Part shown: positions 11,599 to 22,370 of the stretch, in pieces
Numbering within the stretch: the first letter of the stretch is position 1
Layout: each line of letters opens with the position of its first letter
From: Heliocybe sulcata
Lineage: Eukaryota; Basidiomycota; Agaricomycetes; Gloeophyllales; Gloeophyllaceae
NCBI GenBank assembly: GCA_004369045.1
Contig: ML213512.1
Span: 432,698 to 496,697 of the forward strand
Length of the DNA: 64,000 bases
Direction: 5' to 3'
The notes under the pieces: generated by a model
What the model was told of the DNA's origin: nothing
What the model saw: only the letters and a program-made list of their open reading frames with translations
Database searches by the model: none
Program-made: the position numbers and the translations under genes

Positions 11599-13271
11599 GT
11601 GGTGAGCTCGGAAGCTGGTGAGGACGCTGCCTCTTTGTCTTCAATGTCGGAAAACGATGCTGTGGCCCGGTTTCTCAGCCATGCCCAGCAAATCTGCACA
11701 GAGTCTCAGTTCATCATTGACTCACTGCCGAATGTCAAGCGGTTCTCCATAGAACGTTCACTGAGGCAACTCAATGCTATACATCTGGTGTTAGCGAACT
11801 TTGACGACCCCTGGATTAGCTCTGAGAGGGTGAACAGCCTTATGGAATACCTGAGTACTCTCATTACGCCATTGCAAGCATTCCAAGATGCACCTGTTCT
11901 TCCTCGGAACATTACTGTTCAGACGGAGCTTTCTACTGGCGGCAGGCCTCGCTATGTGCTGAACCTGGCCAGGGCTGTCGAGCTCCACAGCCTTGGAAAT
12001 ACCTGGGAAGCAATTGCCGAATCTATGGGTGTCAGTAGGCGGACCTTGTATGGTCGGTTATCCGAGGCTGGGATCTCAACAGCTAGGAGGGCATACTCGG
12101 AGATTTCTGATGAGGATCTGGATGAGTATATCTCAGATATATCTCTGAAGCACCCGCTGGCTGGCTCAGCAATTATCATGGGCCATTTGGAAGGTCTGGG
12201 TCTTCATTTACCCTCAGAACGGGTGCAGGAGAGCTTGAGAAGGGTGGATGCGGTCGGAGTGCTTGTATGGTGTGTTATGCATGCTCTACGGGAACTGAAT
12301 GTATTGCTGAACAAGTACACTAGGTGGACGAATGTGATCAAGCGTAGGGTATACCATGTCCGCGGCTCCAATGCCCTATGGCATCAGGACGCAAACGAAA
12401 AGCTGCGCCCATGGGGTTTCTACATCCATGGCTGTGTTGATGGCTATTCCCGCCTCATTGTATACCTCTCCTGCTCCAATAATAAGCGTATGGCCACAGT
12501 GGAGGCTTTATTCATGGATGGCATTCGGAGATATGGGTGGCCAAGCCGTGTTCGCGGTGATTTCGGCAAAGAGAACAATGGTATCGAGCGGTGTATGATC
12601 GAGCGATGGGGCTCAGCACACCGTGCTTATCTTCGGGGAAGGTGTGTCTCATCCTCTCTTCATAATATTCCCTGTCCACAACAACAAACAGATCCATTCA
12701 AAATATACGTATCAAGCGGCTCTGGAGGGATGTTCGCAGGGACACTATCGAGGCTTTTCGCCAGATATTCATGTACCTTGAAGAAAATGACTTACTCGAC
12801 ATGGATTCTGATGCTCAGCAGCTCGCTCTATACCTGGTCTATCAGCCTCGCATACAGCGCTCACTCGATGAGACTCTCGTATCTTGGAACCAGCACAAAG
12901 TTCGGACAGCGGGGAACAAGTCCCCTGTTGCACTTTACGAGCTTAGCAAGGAGAAGGCAATGAATCAAGGTTATTGGGCAGATCCAGGCGACGATGTCGA
13001 GGCCGCTAATGACCCTTTGTATGGACACGATCCAAGTGAGCCTGTGCCTCCAGAAGACGACCTACACAATGATCCACAGCATAGCCATATGGAGGAGGAA
13101 CTTCCTGATACCGCGGCGGAGCGGGAGGCAGGACTCTTTGTTAATGCGGATGATGAGATCCAGTGGGCACGAGACATCATAGGGGGTATGGACCTTGAAA
13201 GGGACGATGGAAACTGGGGTATAGATCTGTATTGTCAAGCTGTTGTTCTGCTTTCCAGTCACATATCATAA
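11599..13271 (+). CDS. Integrase-core (DDE/RNase H fold) transposase-like protein
   Basis: Resembles the stand-alone integrase-core proteins that are widespread in fungi and animals. An N-terminal helical region (about residues 1-115) leads to a helix-turn-helix-like segment (TWEAIAESMGVSRRTLYGRL). The catalytic core follows: NALWHQDANEKLRPWGF, HGCVDGYSRLIVYLSCSNN and SRVRGDFGKENN, supplying two aspartate positions. A 50-nt intron (12642-12691) joins LRGR to SIQNIRIKRLWRDV, the motif usually written NQRIERLWRD in relatives; the residue in the glutamate position is not acidic. A long acidic C-terminal tail ends at 13271. No reverse transcriptase, gag or long terminal repeats are visible, so I treat it as a DDE-type gene, mobile or domesticated. 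It ends 31 bp from the stop of the convergent gene at 13303. The start could be the downstream ATG at 11644. Confidence 0.75.
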
Positions 13272-13302
13272 AATCAATTAAAGACCCTATCGAATCCTAT
13301 CG

Positions 13303-16300
13303 TTAAGTATTGCTGTGACCTTGGTGCATATCTCTTTCCACTCGGCTGTCCCGTCTGCATTTTTGTCTGGATGGTAGATCTATAGTAGCTCTTAATGGTG
13401 CACTACTGTTGCGCATGAGCACAGTGAGGAGACGTACCATATACATACGGTTGCGACGCTGGTTTTGCTTTGGAGTGGATGCTTTCAGCTCAGGCCATGT
13501 GAGTCGTCTTCGACTGTCTGGGTGCGGGAACCAATCGAGTACGGCTTGGAGCAGGTTGTCTATGCCACGTACAGCCATGAGGTCATCTGGCCTTGGGATA
13601 TCTGCCGTGGGAGATGCTTCTTGCCAGCGTCCCGATGGAATGTCTGAAAGCGGTGATGATTCACGAGAGTGCGGTGGATCTTCGCCTGAAGGCCCGCTAC
13701 TGCGTTCTGCTGATGGGTGTGGGTTGAAACGCTCTGAATTCGTTTGCGCATATGGGAACCTGGGACGATCTGTGAGCGGGCTTGGTGCCCTTCCTCCATG
13801 CTCCGATGTTGAGCTCTGATCATCATCAGATCTTGATCGCTTGTTGCTCCATGCATTGAAGCTGTGCTTCTGCTCATCTGCTGCAAAGGTGTTACGGTGC
13901 TTCATCAGATGCTGACAGAATCACAGGGAACTCACTTGGATCAAACTCGTACACTGACGGACTGCGGGCTGGAATGTGCTCCCGGTGCTTCGGATGGTTG
14001 TCAAAGGGGTGGGATGGAAGGGACTCTGTATCCGAGTCGGACAGGAAGAGGTCATTATTTACATTTGGTGCTGGTTCCCTAGGCGGGGTAAAGACAAACT
14101 GTATCAGCTACGTAGTATATGAGAATGCTATCAGGAGGACTTTGACTTTGGATTTCCCCTACTCTTGCTCCGTGTGCCGTAGCCACCCTCACTCTTGGTT
14201 GAGTCACCACTGTCCAGAGACGCAGCATGCTTGCAAGGAAAAAGACGTTCAGTTCAATAAGTTTTGACGGACAGTGACATGCGACACATACCGAATCACT
14301 ACTTGGTTTTGACCGCCCGGTGCTCTATGTGCGAAAGTCAATACAGTGCGCTACATCGAGTGAAACCACAACTGCTCATACCTTCTTCACATTTGTCATC
14401 TTGTGAGCCACCGCACCACAGAACGTCCTGAAGAACTTCATTAACTCTTCATAATTGGCATGAGATGTCGGAAGGCTATCGAGCAAAGGGTCAATGACAT
14501 GCTGCATGAAGCCATCCAAGCCTAAAGGGCCCAGTAGCAGGCTAGCATCATCGATACGTGCAGGGTCCCGGTCGGTACCGAACTCTTGCAGCACAGTGGT
14601 CTTAATAAACTCTATGGAATCCGCCTCGATCTCGATGCGGGCAATCCGCAGGTACACAGCATCGTCAGCATCCTGGAATGTTAACAAGGCAATGTCAGCG
14701 CTACCCTGATGAAGTTTGTAACTCGTACCAAAAATCTATTACGTCCCGTGCGTAGCACGCCACGGAGATCAGCAAAGCCAGCGGGATCAAAGTCAACCCT
14801 ATTCGTGATGGTGCAGAAGTGCTGTAGAAGCCTGAGGAGAGGATCGGTGTAGCGATTGATGGCGGCAATTTCGCGCTCGACCCATATTGCCTCAAACTGA
14901 CCATGATGATCGATGATAGCAGTCAAAAGTTGCTCGAGGAATGAAATGAGTGGGGCAAGCCCACAGGGACCGAGCAGGAACTGACGTTCGAACTTCTCAG
15001 TGCTGATATCACTACCCTCGGCAATAACGGTACTGTTGCCAAGCAGGGTGTAGAGCTCGACAAGGAAGTGTAGCTTTGGGTACAACTTCTCGTGTGTGTC
15101 CTCGACAATTTTCATCAGCGACAGTTTGACCCAATCCTGGTCTGCAAGACTGAGCAGGGAGAACTTGCTGGCGAAGGTTTGAAGTTCAGCATTGATAATA
15201 TCGTAAGGAGGTTTGGGAGTGACAGGCCACTTTAGGTGATGGTCAGTGAGTAGAACAGGATCCGAGTGTGCATCACGTACCCACGAAGCAAACGTGCTTG
15301 GCCTCTTGAGGTTGTGCGTCAGACGAACCAGCTGCCTAACTGGACTATCGAACGTCCTTTCCGCTGCGGGCATTCCACATCAGCGTTCATCATAGCAGTG
15401 GCGCTCTGATGGGCACTGACCTTTCGCATTTGCCTGCATAGGCTTGGCAGGCTGATCGTGCCTGCCATGCTCGTTCTTGCTCTCCGATCGTACATAGTCC
15501 TGATCAATTTTCACTGCCTCTTGCTAATCGTGGTATGTGTGGACGACTTACGCTTTTGCTCCTCTGCTTGCCGCTGGCTGAAGGCGAGGCGCCTTCTCCA
15601 TCCGAGTCAGGGTAATCATCTTGGGAGGAGCCATCATTGTCACCATCATCATGGTCGTCTTCGTCACTGTCATCCTGCTGCATGACAGGATTGGCCAGAT
15701 ACATCTTCGGTGAGTCCCTCTGTAAGGCAATATAGATAGCTTGACTGTATCTGGCTTGACGGTGTGTATCACGAGTGCTATTTGTGTTTGATCGTGAGCG
15801 TGATATGCATAAGAAGGGTCGAAGATGAATTAACGACGTACAGTCCCCAGTCCCACGGTTTCACCACCCCAGCACTCTTCCCGATGACAAACTGTGCCGT
15901 CTTGCCTTTGCCGCTGCTTATTTGCACAAGGTGTCGCCATCCATCCAGGTCACAGATGCCGGAGGTGACATCTGGGTGGTCTGCAAAGGCTGCCTTGACT
16001 GCCTCATCTAGCTCGATAGCCGATGCAGTATCTGCAATAGTCAAAGGTCGGACATTACCGGATAGGTATAGTCGTGTCATCCTAGGTGCACGGCCGAGCT
16101 GCGTGAGTAGAGCAGACAATAAGATTTGGTGAACTCACTTGTTTTTGTTCAGAAACCGGTAACTGCCGTTGTCTATTGCTGGCGTATCCTCGATGAGCAC
16201 CAGCGTGCATTTCAACATCTTCTCAACCTTCTGCTTCTTCGAGACAGGTGGTGCTGTAGCTTTCAGCTTGGCATCCTTACGTGATGCTGCCTGGCTTTGT

Positions 16301-17339
16301 TTGCGCTTCGGTTCAGGCACACTCTTCATCTTCTCGAAGGCAGCCTGATGAATCTAAGGAAGGGTCAGAAAGTTTGAACTACGCCAAGTCAGGCATTACA
16401 TACTTTCGTGGCAGGATCAAAAGCTTTCTTCCGTATGTCATCTTGCAAGTAATCCTGCTGAGCAGCCTTGCGCTCAGTTGCAGCAGCAGCAAAGGGAAAT
16501 TTTGGCGCGGCAGTGCCTGGATTCGGAGCAGATGTCAATGTGCCGGCAAACGTGGTATGGAACGGTTTCGTATGCGGCTCAGGGGCAGGGGCGGGTGCAG
16601 CGTTCTGGATCGATATGAATCAGGATATCGTGATCCATACATATCACAATGAAGACATACTGATGGTGCATTTGGCATAGGATCTGATGGGTGAGGTGCA
16701 AAGGTGTTCGGGACCCAGTGCTGCATGCCTAAACAGTCACAGACACAGGTCAGGGGGAATAGCAGCCCAAGCATCTTCGTGTCTGGATTTAGGGTTGTTT
16801 CGTACGAAAAGGCAGGGTTAGTCGGGAGGAATACATTGCAGGAGCCTTGCAGCCTGCAGGTGGGGTTCTGACAGCGGCTGAAAGCCATCTGGAATGATGT
16901 TCTAATGACCTGAGGACGGCCATTAGTGTTCAATTGTGATCATAAAAAGGCAGGGAAACACAAACTGCTGGTGGGCGAATGAAACAGTGTCCTTCGGGCC
17001 TCACGGCAGGCGACTTCTGTGTAGTGTCGCAAGAGAGAGAAGGGACAGGGGCAGGGGGCGGGATGCGCCTGAGTTCCAAACTCCGCTCCGGCACCGCTGC
17101 CGACATTGGATGGTGTAGAAACCATAGGACACTGTCTGCGATGACCAGCGCCTTGTCATATGCAGCCTATCAACTTATGAAGCAGATCAATTTGTGTAGA
17201 ATAGAGACAGTTGTATTGATACGCACATTGCATGCTCGTTGACATCGCAGAAGAGTGGTATCGGTGCGAATTTCTCAGGGAAGCTTGGTCTAGCAAGACT
17301 GAATGGTAAAGTGCCTGCTATCTCGCAATTGTCCATCAT
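13303..17339 (-). CDS. Uncharacterised multi-exon gene in accessory DNA
   Basis: Not recognised. A chain of open exons with good splice borders runs down the minus strand. From the N-terminus: MMDNCEIAGTLPFSLARP; a proline-rich exon; a Cys-rich exon (CQNPTCRLQGSC...CVCDCLG, possibly metal binding, from ATG 16888, an alternative start); a Pro/Ala-rich linker then QQDYLQDDIRKKAFDPATK; a Lys-rich segment; a globular exon (15778-16119); a long Asp-rich acidic patch (15504-15700); an alpha-helical exon (14681-15373) with LLGPCGLAPLISFLEQLL and a related LLGPLGLDGFMQHVIDPLL in the next exon (14376-14687), so an internal duplication; and a Ser/Asp-rich C-terminus. One join was checked in frame: EFDPS|ADEQKHSFNAW. 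It is convergent with the integrase-core gene and may belong to the same element. Confidence 0.5.
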
Positions 17340-18177
17340 CAGTATTTGAGCATATTCAAACAAAGCAGACATACCATAGTGTAAGAGTGCTATGTTGTCC
17401 CATCGGCTATGGCTACTAAGAAGACCGCCCAAGCGAGAGCAAACGTATGCTCCCTCTTAGGCGACCTTCTTGAGACCACGAGCTATTGCACTGGGTCTGA
17501 GATTACAAAAGTACCCATCTGTTAAAAGGACCAAGAGAGTTGGGCGGATACAAGCTCATGTCAGACGATCCAAGACTATGCAATAGTGGACAATTACCGG
17601 ATGAGACTCACGATGGGTGTGGATCGAAGATCTTTAGGTGGGAAGAGTGCAACCTACAATCAGCTGACATGTTAGAATTATCGACATTTTCGCAACTTGC
17701 CTAACTTGCCCGGGCTGCGAGCATGTCTCAACCACGCCACCACGCAGGGTGTCAGAAAATGCACGTACATACCAACATGTAGCGACTTTGATGTTCCTTC
17801 CAACCTGCATTCTTCGGAGTAGGGCAACATGTAGCATACTGGGTAGAACCCAGAGGTGCATCGGAGGACCGCTCTGCGCTGACGTGTTCGAAATGCGCAG
17901 CCTATCCCACATGCGCGTTTATAGTACAGTTTAAAACCACGTGTACTATATAAGCCTGATATGGCGGACATGTGTCGGATTGGCGCAAGGTGTAGTCGCA
18001 GATACTTTCTGCACACTATATCGCCCATACAGTAAATATTCATTTGGAAACTAATTAGAATTGTGTGTGATGTACTTGGATAAAATAAGCTCTCCCTGAA
18101 GTAGGTGGGAAACCCACATACAAGCCATATTAAGGCTGACTATTCGCTCGAACGGGGGTTCCCCACAGCTCATTACC
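17340..18177. other. Intergenic region upstream of Hsp70-like copy 1
   Basis: No gene supported; frames at 17634-18043 (minus) have no recognisable features. TATA-like ACTATATAAGC lies near 17946 and an ATAAAATAAG stretch near 18081, either of which could serve the downstream gene. Confidence 0.4.
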
Positions 18178-20669
18178 ATGACCAGCGCTCAGTTTCGCAG
18201 GCCGTATACAGGCGCTTCACGCAAGCTTGTTCTTGCGCTCGACGTTGGGACGACGTACAGCGGTATCTCGTACACCATTCTGGATCCAGGAGAAGTGCCG
18301 CAGATTCGGACGGTGACCAAGTATGGCATCTCCTTTGCGAGTGCTGGTTATTCTGATCGCCTAGGTATCCAGGTTTCCAGGCCAAAACACGTCTGGGGCT
18401 GATTCTAAGGTACCCTCGGTACTGTATTATGATGCGAATGGCGCACTGCAGGCCATCGGTCAGGAGGCAGAAAATCTGCGTGAGGATGGGGAAACGGATG
18501 AGAACGAATGGATCCGCGTCGAATGGTAGGCACGTCCCCAAGGAAGCTTTTATCGTAATCCATGTCCTGTTCCACAGGTTCAAGCTTCATCTCCGGCCAA
18601 AGAATCTCTATGCTTCTGACATCACGGACGAATGCATACCTCCACTCCCGGTCAACATCGCCATCACGGACATATTAGCTGACTATCTCAGTTTTCTCTT
18701 CGAGTGCGCGAAGGAGTACATCAGAACTTCCCATGCAGCTGGTGATGCCCTCCTTCGCTCACTGGAGGGAAGCAATGATTTCGTGTTGGGACATCCGAAC
18801 GGATGGGGTGGGTTGGAAGAGCAGCGCGTTCGCGAATCCGCTGTCCAGGCTCGTCTGGTACCCAATATGCAGGCTGCCCGAGACCGAATACAGTTTGTCA
18901 CGGAAGGGGAGGCGAGTCTGTACTATTGTCTGGAACACGGCCTGTCCTCTGATGCACTCAAGGTTGGACTTACCTTACTTACATTGCATGTGCACTGTAT
19001 TGACTATCACATTCCCACAGGCCGGCAACAAAATAATGATTGTCGATGCAGGTGGAGGAACCATTGACATCAGCTCTTACCTCGTCAAAGAGTCCCATCC
19101 TGTCAAAGTAGAGGAGGCTGCATCGCCGGACTGTCCGTTACTCAACAATCTTTCTGTATGATATGGACTGATCTACGGATGTTGCTAAGGTCGTCTACAA
19201 GGGTCTGTTTTTGTCAATCACAGAATTGAGGCATTCCTTTTCGGTGAGCTATTCATTAGAGAAGTCCACTGCTTCGAATGATGCTCGAGCTGGCACGAAG
19301 TAGATAAACTCAAGGGCTCCGCTTACGACGACCCTGAAGATATCGAGAACATCGTACGGTCCTTTGAGAAGACGGCAAAGCGAAGATTCAAGTCCGCCAG
19401 CGAGGCAGTGCACATACGGTTTGGCTCGAGGGCTGACGATGATTCAGACTACGGTATCTCGAAGGGAATTCTAAGATTGACAGGGTGCGTCGGCAGTGAA
19501 GCTCCCGTGACAGAGTATGCTGATCCACTATTATCCAGGACGGAGGTGGCCAGTGTTTTCGACCCTTCGGTGCGAGCTATAGTCGAGGCTATTCAAGAGC
19601 AACAGTCGGCCAGTGGACCCATAAAAGTGCGGTCTTCGTTATCTGGAATCGGCTGTTAGCTGAATGATCTGGTCAGAACACCCTTTTGGTGGGCGGCTTC
19701 GCTTCCAGTGAATACTTATTCAACAGTCTGAGTCGTGAACTCACCTGCCACTCGAAGGGTATGGAGATATCTCGACCAGAGGGCTACACGTAAGTGCGAA
19801 GGTCGAGTCGTTCCCATCACATTGACCATCTTTTCGGCAGGAACAAAGCAGTGGCGGACGGCGCAGTTGCGTTCTATTTGGACAACGTCGTGTGCTCTCG
19901 TGTGAGCAGGACGACTTACGGCGTTAAAGGGTTAAGGAAATATAAGAAGAAGTACCATTCACGAAAGCCGAGCGGATTCAGGGATGCCTCGGGGTCGTGG
20001 ATGCTGCCGCAAGCATATCACTGTTTAGTCAAGAAGGTATGTTGGAGCATCAACCGGAATAACTCCTTTTTGAGCCGTCGCATGGTCCAGAACCAGAAAG
20101 TCCGAACGGAAGAAGAACTTACAATGGACTTCTGTCGAGATTGGTCAGAGTCAGAATTCCAAGACGGCAGTGTGCATTATCAGCCTTTCACAATCATTAC
20201 CTATGATGGGACCTCCGACTGTCCTCAGTGGACAGATGTCGACAGCGGTGAGCATGAAGATATGCTCGAAGGCAGATCCACCGGCTTATCAACGTTCTCC
20301 AGGCTCGTACCATACGTTGTGTACAGTTCACGCCGATATCTCTGGGGCAATGCCATCCATGAAGCCATCCAAAGATAACGAGGGCAAGAGATACTATCGC
20401 TTCAAATACAAACTTATTTTGGTCTTTGGACTCGTAGAACTCAAGGCCCAGGTAGCTTGGATGGTGAACGTGCGTCTCGCTCTCAGGCTATACTCGATGT
20501 CCTGACACTCCAGCTGATGTCCCTTCATAGGGTCAAGAGGAGCGGTATGCATCCACCTTTCCCGTTTTATTGAGCGACTGGAGGGCTGACATGGAATCGC
20601 AGGGGCCCGGGTACCATTGTGTATCTCGGGGATGACAAAGTCCCGAGGGCTTCGTTAACAGCTTTATGA
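18178..20669 (+). CDS. Hsp70/HSP12A-like ATPase, copy 1
   Basis: Actin-fold ATPase of the HSP12A-like branch of Hsp70. Phosphate-1 loop LVLALDVGTTYSGISYTILD (about residues 17-36), then KFPGQNTSGADSKVPSVLYYD across the first intron, where an acceptor a few bases downstream of the first AG keeps the frame. FVLGHPNGWGG and FVTEGEASLYYCL follow, then phosphate-2 IMIVDAGGGTIDISSY, then TLLVGGFASSEYLF (adenosine-binding region), NKAVADGAVAFYLDNVV, and a C-terminal part with PQWTDVDSGSYHTL and KLILVFGLVELKAQVAWMVN. A short last exon ends RGPGTIVYL... before the stop at 20669. About ten introns match the positions in the copies at 38160 and 43244. There is no classical substrate-binding domain or EEVD tail. 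Looks intact; client and role unknown. Confidence 0.85.
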
Positions 20670-22370
20670 GCCGGTCAACTACTGTATCTATCAAGCTCGG
20701 TCCGAGTCGGTAGGCTCGAGTGCGCACAGTGTACGATATCAAATTGCTGAAGTTCGTCGCGCTTGATCTATATAATGTGCCGCCGGAGAGTCGCTTTTCG
20801 CTATGCATGCCTTCGACGCGACCACGTAGTTCGGTTACTGTATAATAGTGCTCAGGCAAGGCTTGTAGTCGCCACGGTCTGCTGCCCGCGAATCCAGTTC
20901 AAGAGTACGAACTCGTTGGGATAAAGATAGCCACGCCGACAAAGGTGACACCCTTGTGCATCTTGTACATGAACGGTGCAAGAGGGAGTACCATCAGGAA
21001 GAATATGACGCATGTCCCCGCATATAATAGAGTGTCATGCATATCAGCATGCGATGTGACTCAGAGTAGCGAACTGAGCGAGTACTTGCGTAACTCGAGC
21101 GGGGAGTCCCTTGACATGCAGTTCAGCAGTTCTTCATGTCTTCAGGCACATGCGGACGACTGACCGACACCAGAAGGTACGGTGCATTTCACATCAGTGC
21201 CCGAGAGACCTCTGTGCAATAGAACCAGCAAGCAGACCAACGACGAGGCCCAGACGTAGATGCGCTGGACGACACGCACCTTTCCAACATAACAATGGGA
21301 CTCGCACAAGTCTTCACTTGGACAATCTGCGGTCGGAGGTACATCGGTGGCGCTTGTTCCACCTGAGTCGACATTAATTGAATTGCAGTGGCGTGAGGCC
21401 ATCAGAGTAACAGATCCACACGCGAAGATGTGCTGTCGCGACGGACTGTGGGACGGTGTTTGTTGCACTTACGAGAGAAGAAGAGAAGCGACCATAGCAA
21501 CAGCATAATTGAGATGCTATGCAGGAGTTCATTACACTTGGTAAATTTCGGAGGGAGAAGCATCGGAGTCCTTTCTTGCCGCATCTTCACTGATGTCCTA
21601 CGCCTACACCTGGAACGGGATATAGAGCCAGTCTCTGGTAGAGAATATTAAACACACGCCTGGCATAGCGTGTAGACCTGTGACATATGGCAGATTGCAT
21701 GGAAGATATCCCGTTGCTTGAGGATCTGGATGCACCGGCCCATGTTCCTCTGATACTGTCAAAATCGGTATTGTTCTGTACCTGATTGATGCATTAGTAT
21801 GGCCCCCAAGGGCAAGATCTCAGTCACCCATAGTCCGTGGATCGAGGCGCTACTTTTGAGTCGTTACGACGGTTGCGAGAGAGCTGCAGGAAAATAGAGT
21901 TCTATAGGTGATGCGGCGGTATTGCGCCCAAGTAACTTTGCCATAGGCCGTGCCACAATTTGCTTCGCTCTCTTCTGGCCCTTGAGGCGCAGCTGCGCAA
22001 AGAGTCTAGCCAGGCAAGGATACACGCGGGCCGTCCATCGACATCAATGTTCGAGGTTCAATCAACCGCTTGAAATAGCGAGCGCGAATCAGAGAGAGAG
22101 ATCAGAGAGAAGCGGACATTACCGTGTTTATTTCCGTCTGGTATACTGCTACGCGAACTATACCACTTTCGTCCGCCTCGCTCTCTCTGTCGGCGACGAC
22201 GTGCCCGCTCTTGCCCAGGTCTTTGTTGGTAGCCTCAGGGAAGAGTTTATCCGTCGGAAACCGTGCAGGACCCGTGGGACGACGTCAAACGCAACTATCA
22301 CTGGTAGCGAAGGTGTAACTTCCACGCTCATTGTATCTGTCGGGTTGCGGTGGCGGCGTAGGAGACGACG
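20670..22370. other. Intergenic region before the BEM2-type gene
   Basis: Contains the weak minus-strand membrane-protein remnant described separately and a purine-rich GAGAGAGA stretch near 22090. No intact gene supported. Confidence 0.4.
20904..21590 (-). pseudogene. Possible remnant or fragmentary gene for a membrane protein
   Basis: Minus-strand frames contain clustered hydrophobic stretches: SISIMLLLWSLLFFS followed by a good GTAAGT donor near 21470, RIYVWASSLVCLLVLLHRG near 21240, and LYAGTCVIFFLMVLPLAPF...VTFVGVAIFIPTSSYS near 20910-21045. They cannot be joined into one convincing long frame here. The last segment weakly recalls multi-pass fungal membrane proteins such as vacuolar membrane peptidases, but this is not enough to name a family. 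It could be a decayed gene, or chance hydrophobic reading. Confidence 0.22.

Noticed and set aside
11599-13271. LTR retrotransposon or Polinton based on the integrase core
   Set aside because: No gag, reverse transcriptase, protease, capsid or polymerase frames and no long terminal repeats are visible around it; a stand-alone integrase-core gene fits better.
17409-17525. 38-codon plus-strand frame MATKKTAQARANVCS...
   Set aside because: Overlaps the 5' region of the minus-strand unknown gene and has no supporting features.
18140-18177. TTC/GAA repeats upstream of Hsp70-like copy 1 as a heat-shock element
   Set aside because: Spacing between TTC and GAA is wrong for the nGAAnnTTCn pattern, and no equivalent was seen before copies 2 and 3.
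18350-18420. Apparent frameshift in Hsp70-like copy 1 just after the first intron
   Set aside because: Using a slightly downstream AG as acceptor gives KFPGQNTSGADSKVPSVLYY, matching the other copies, so the gene is intact here.
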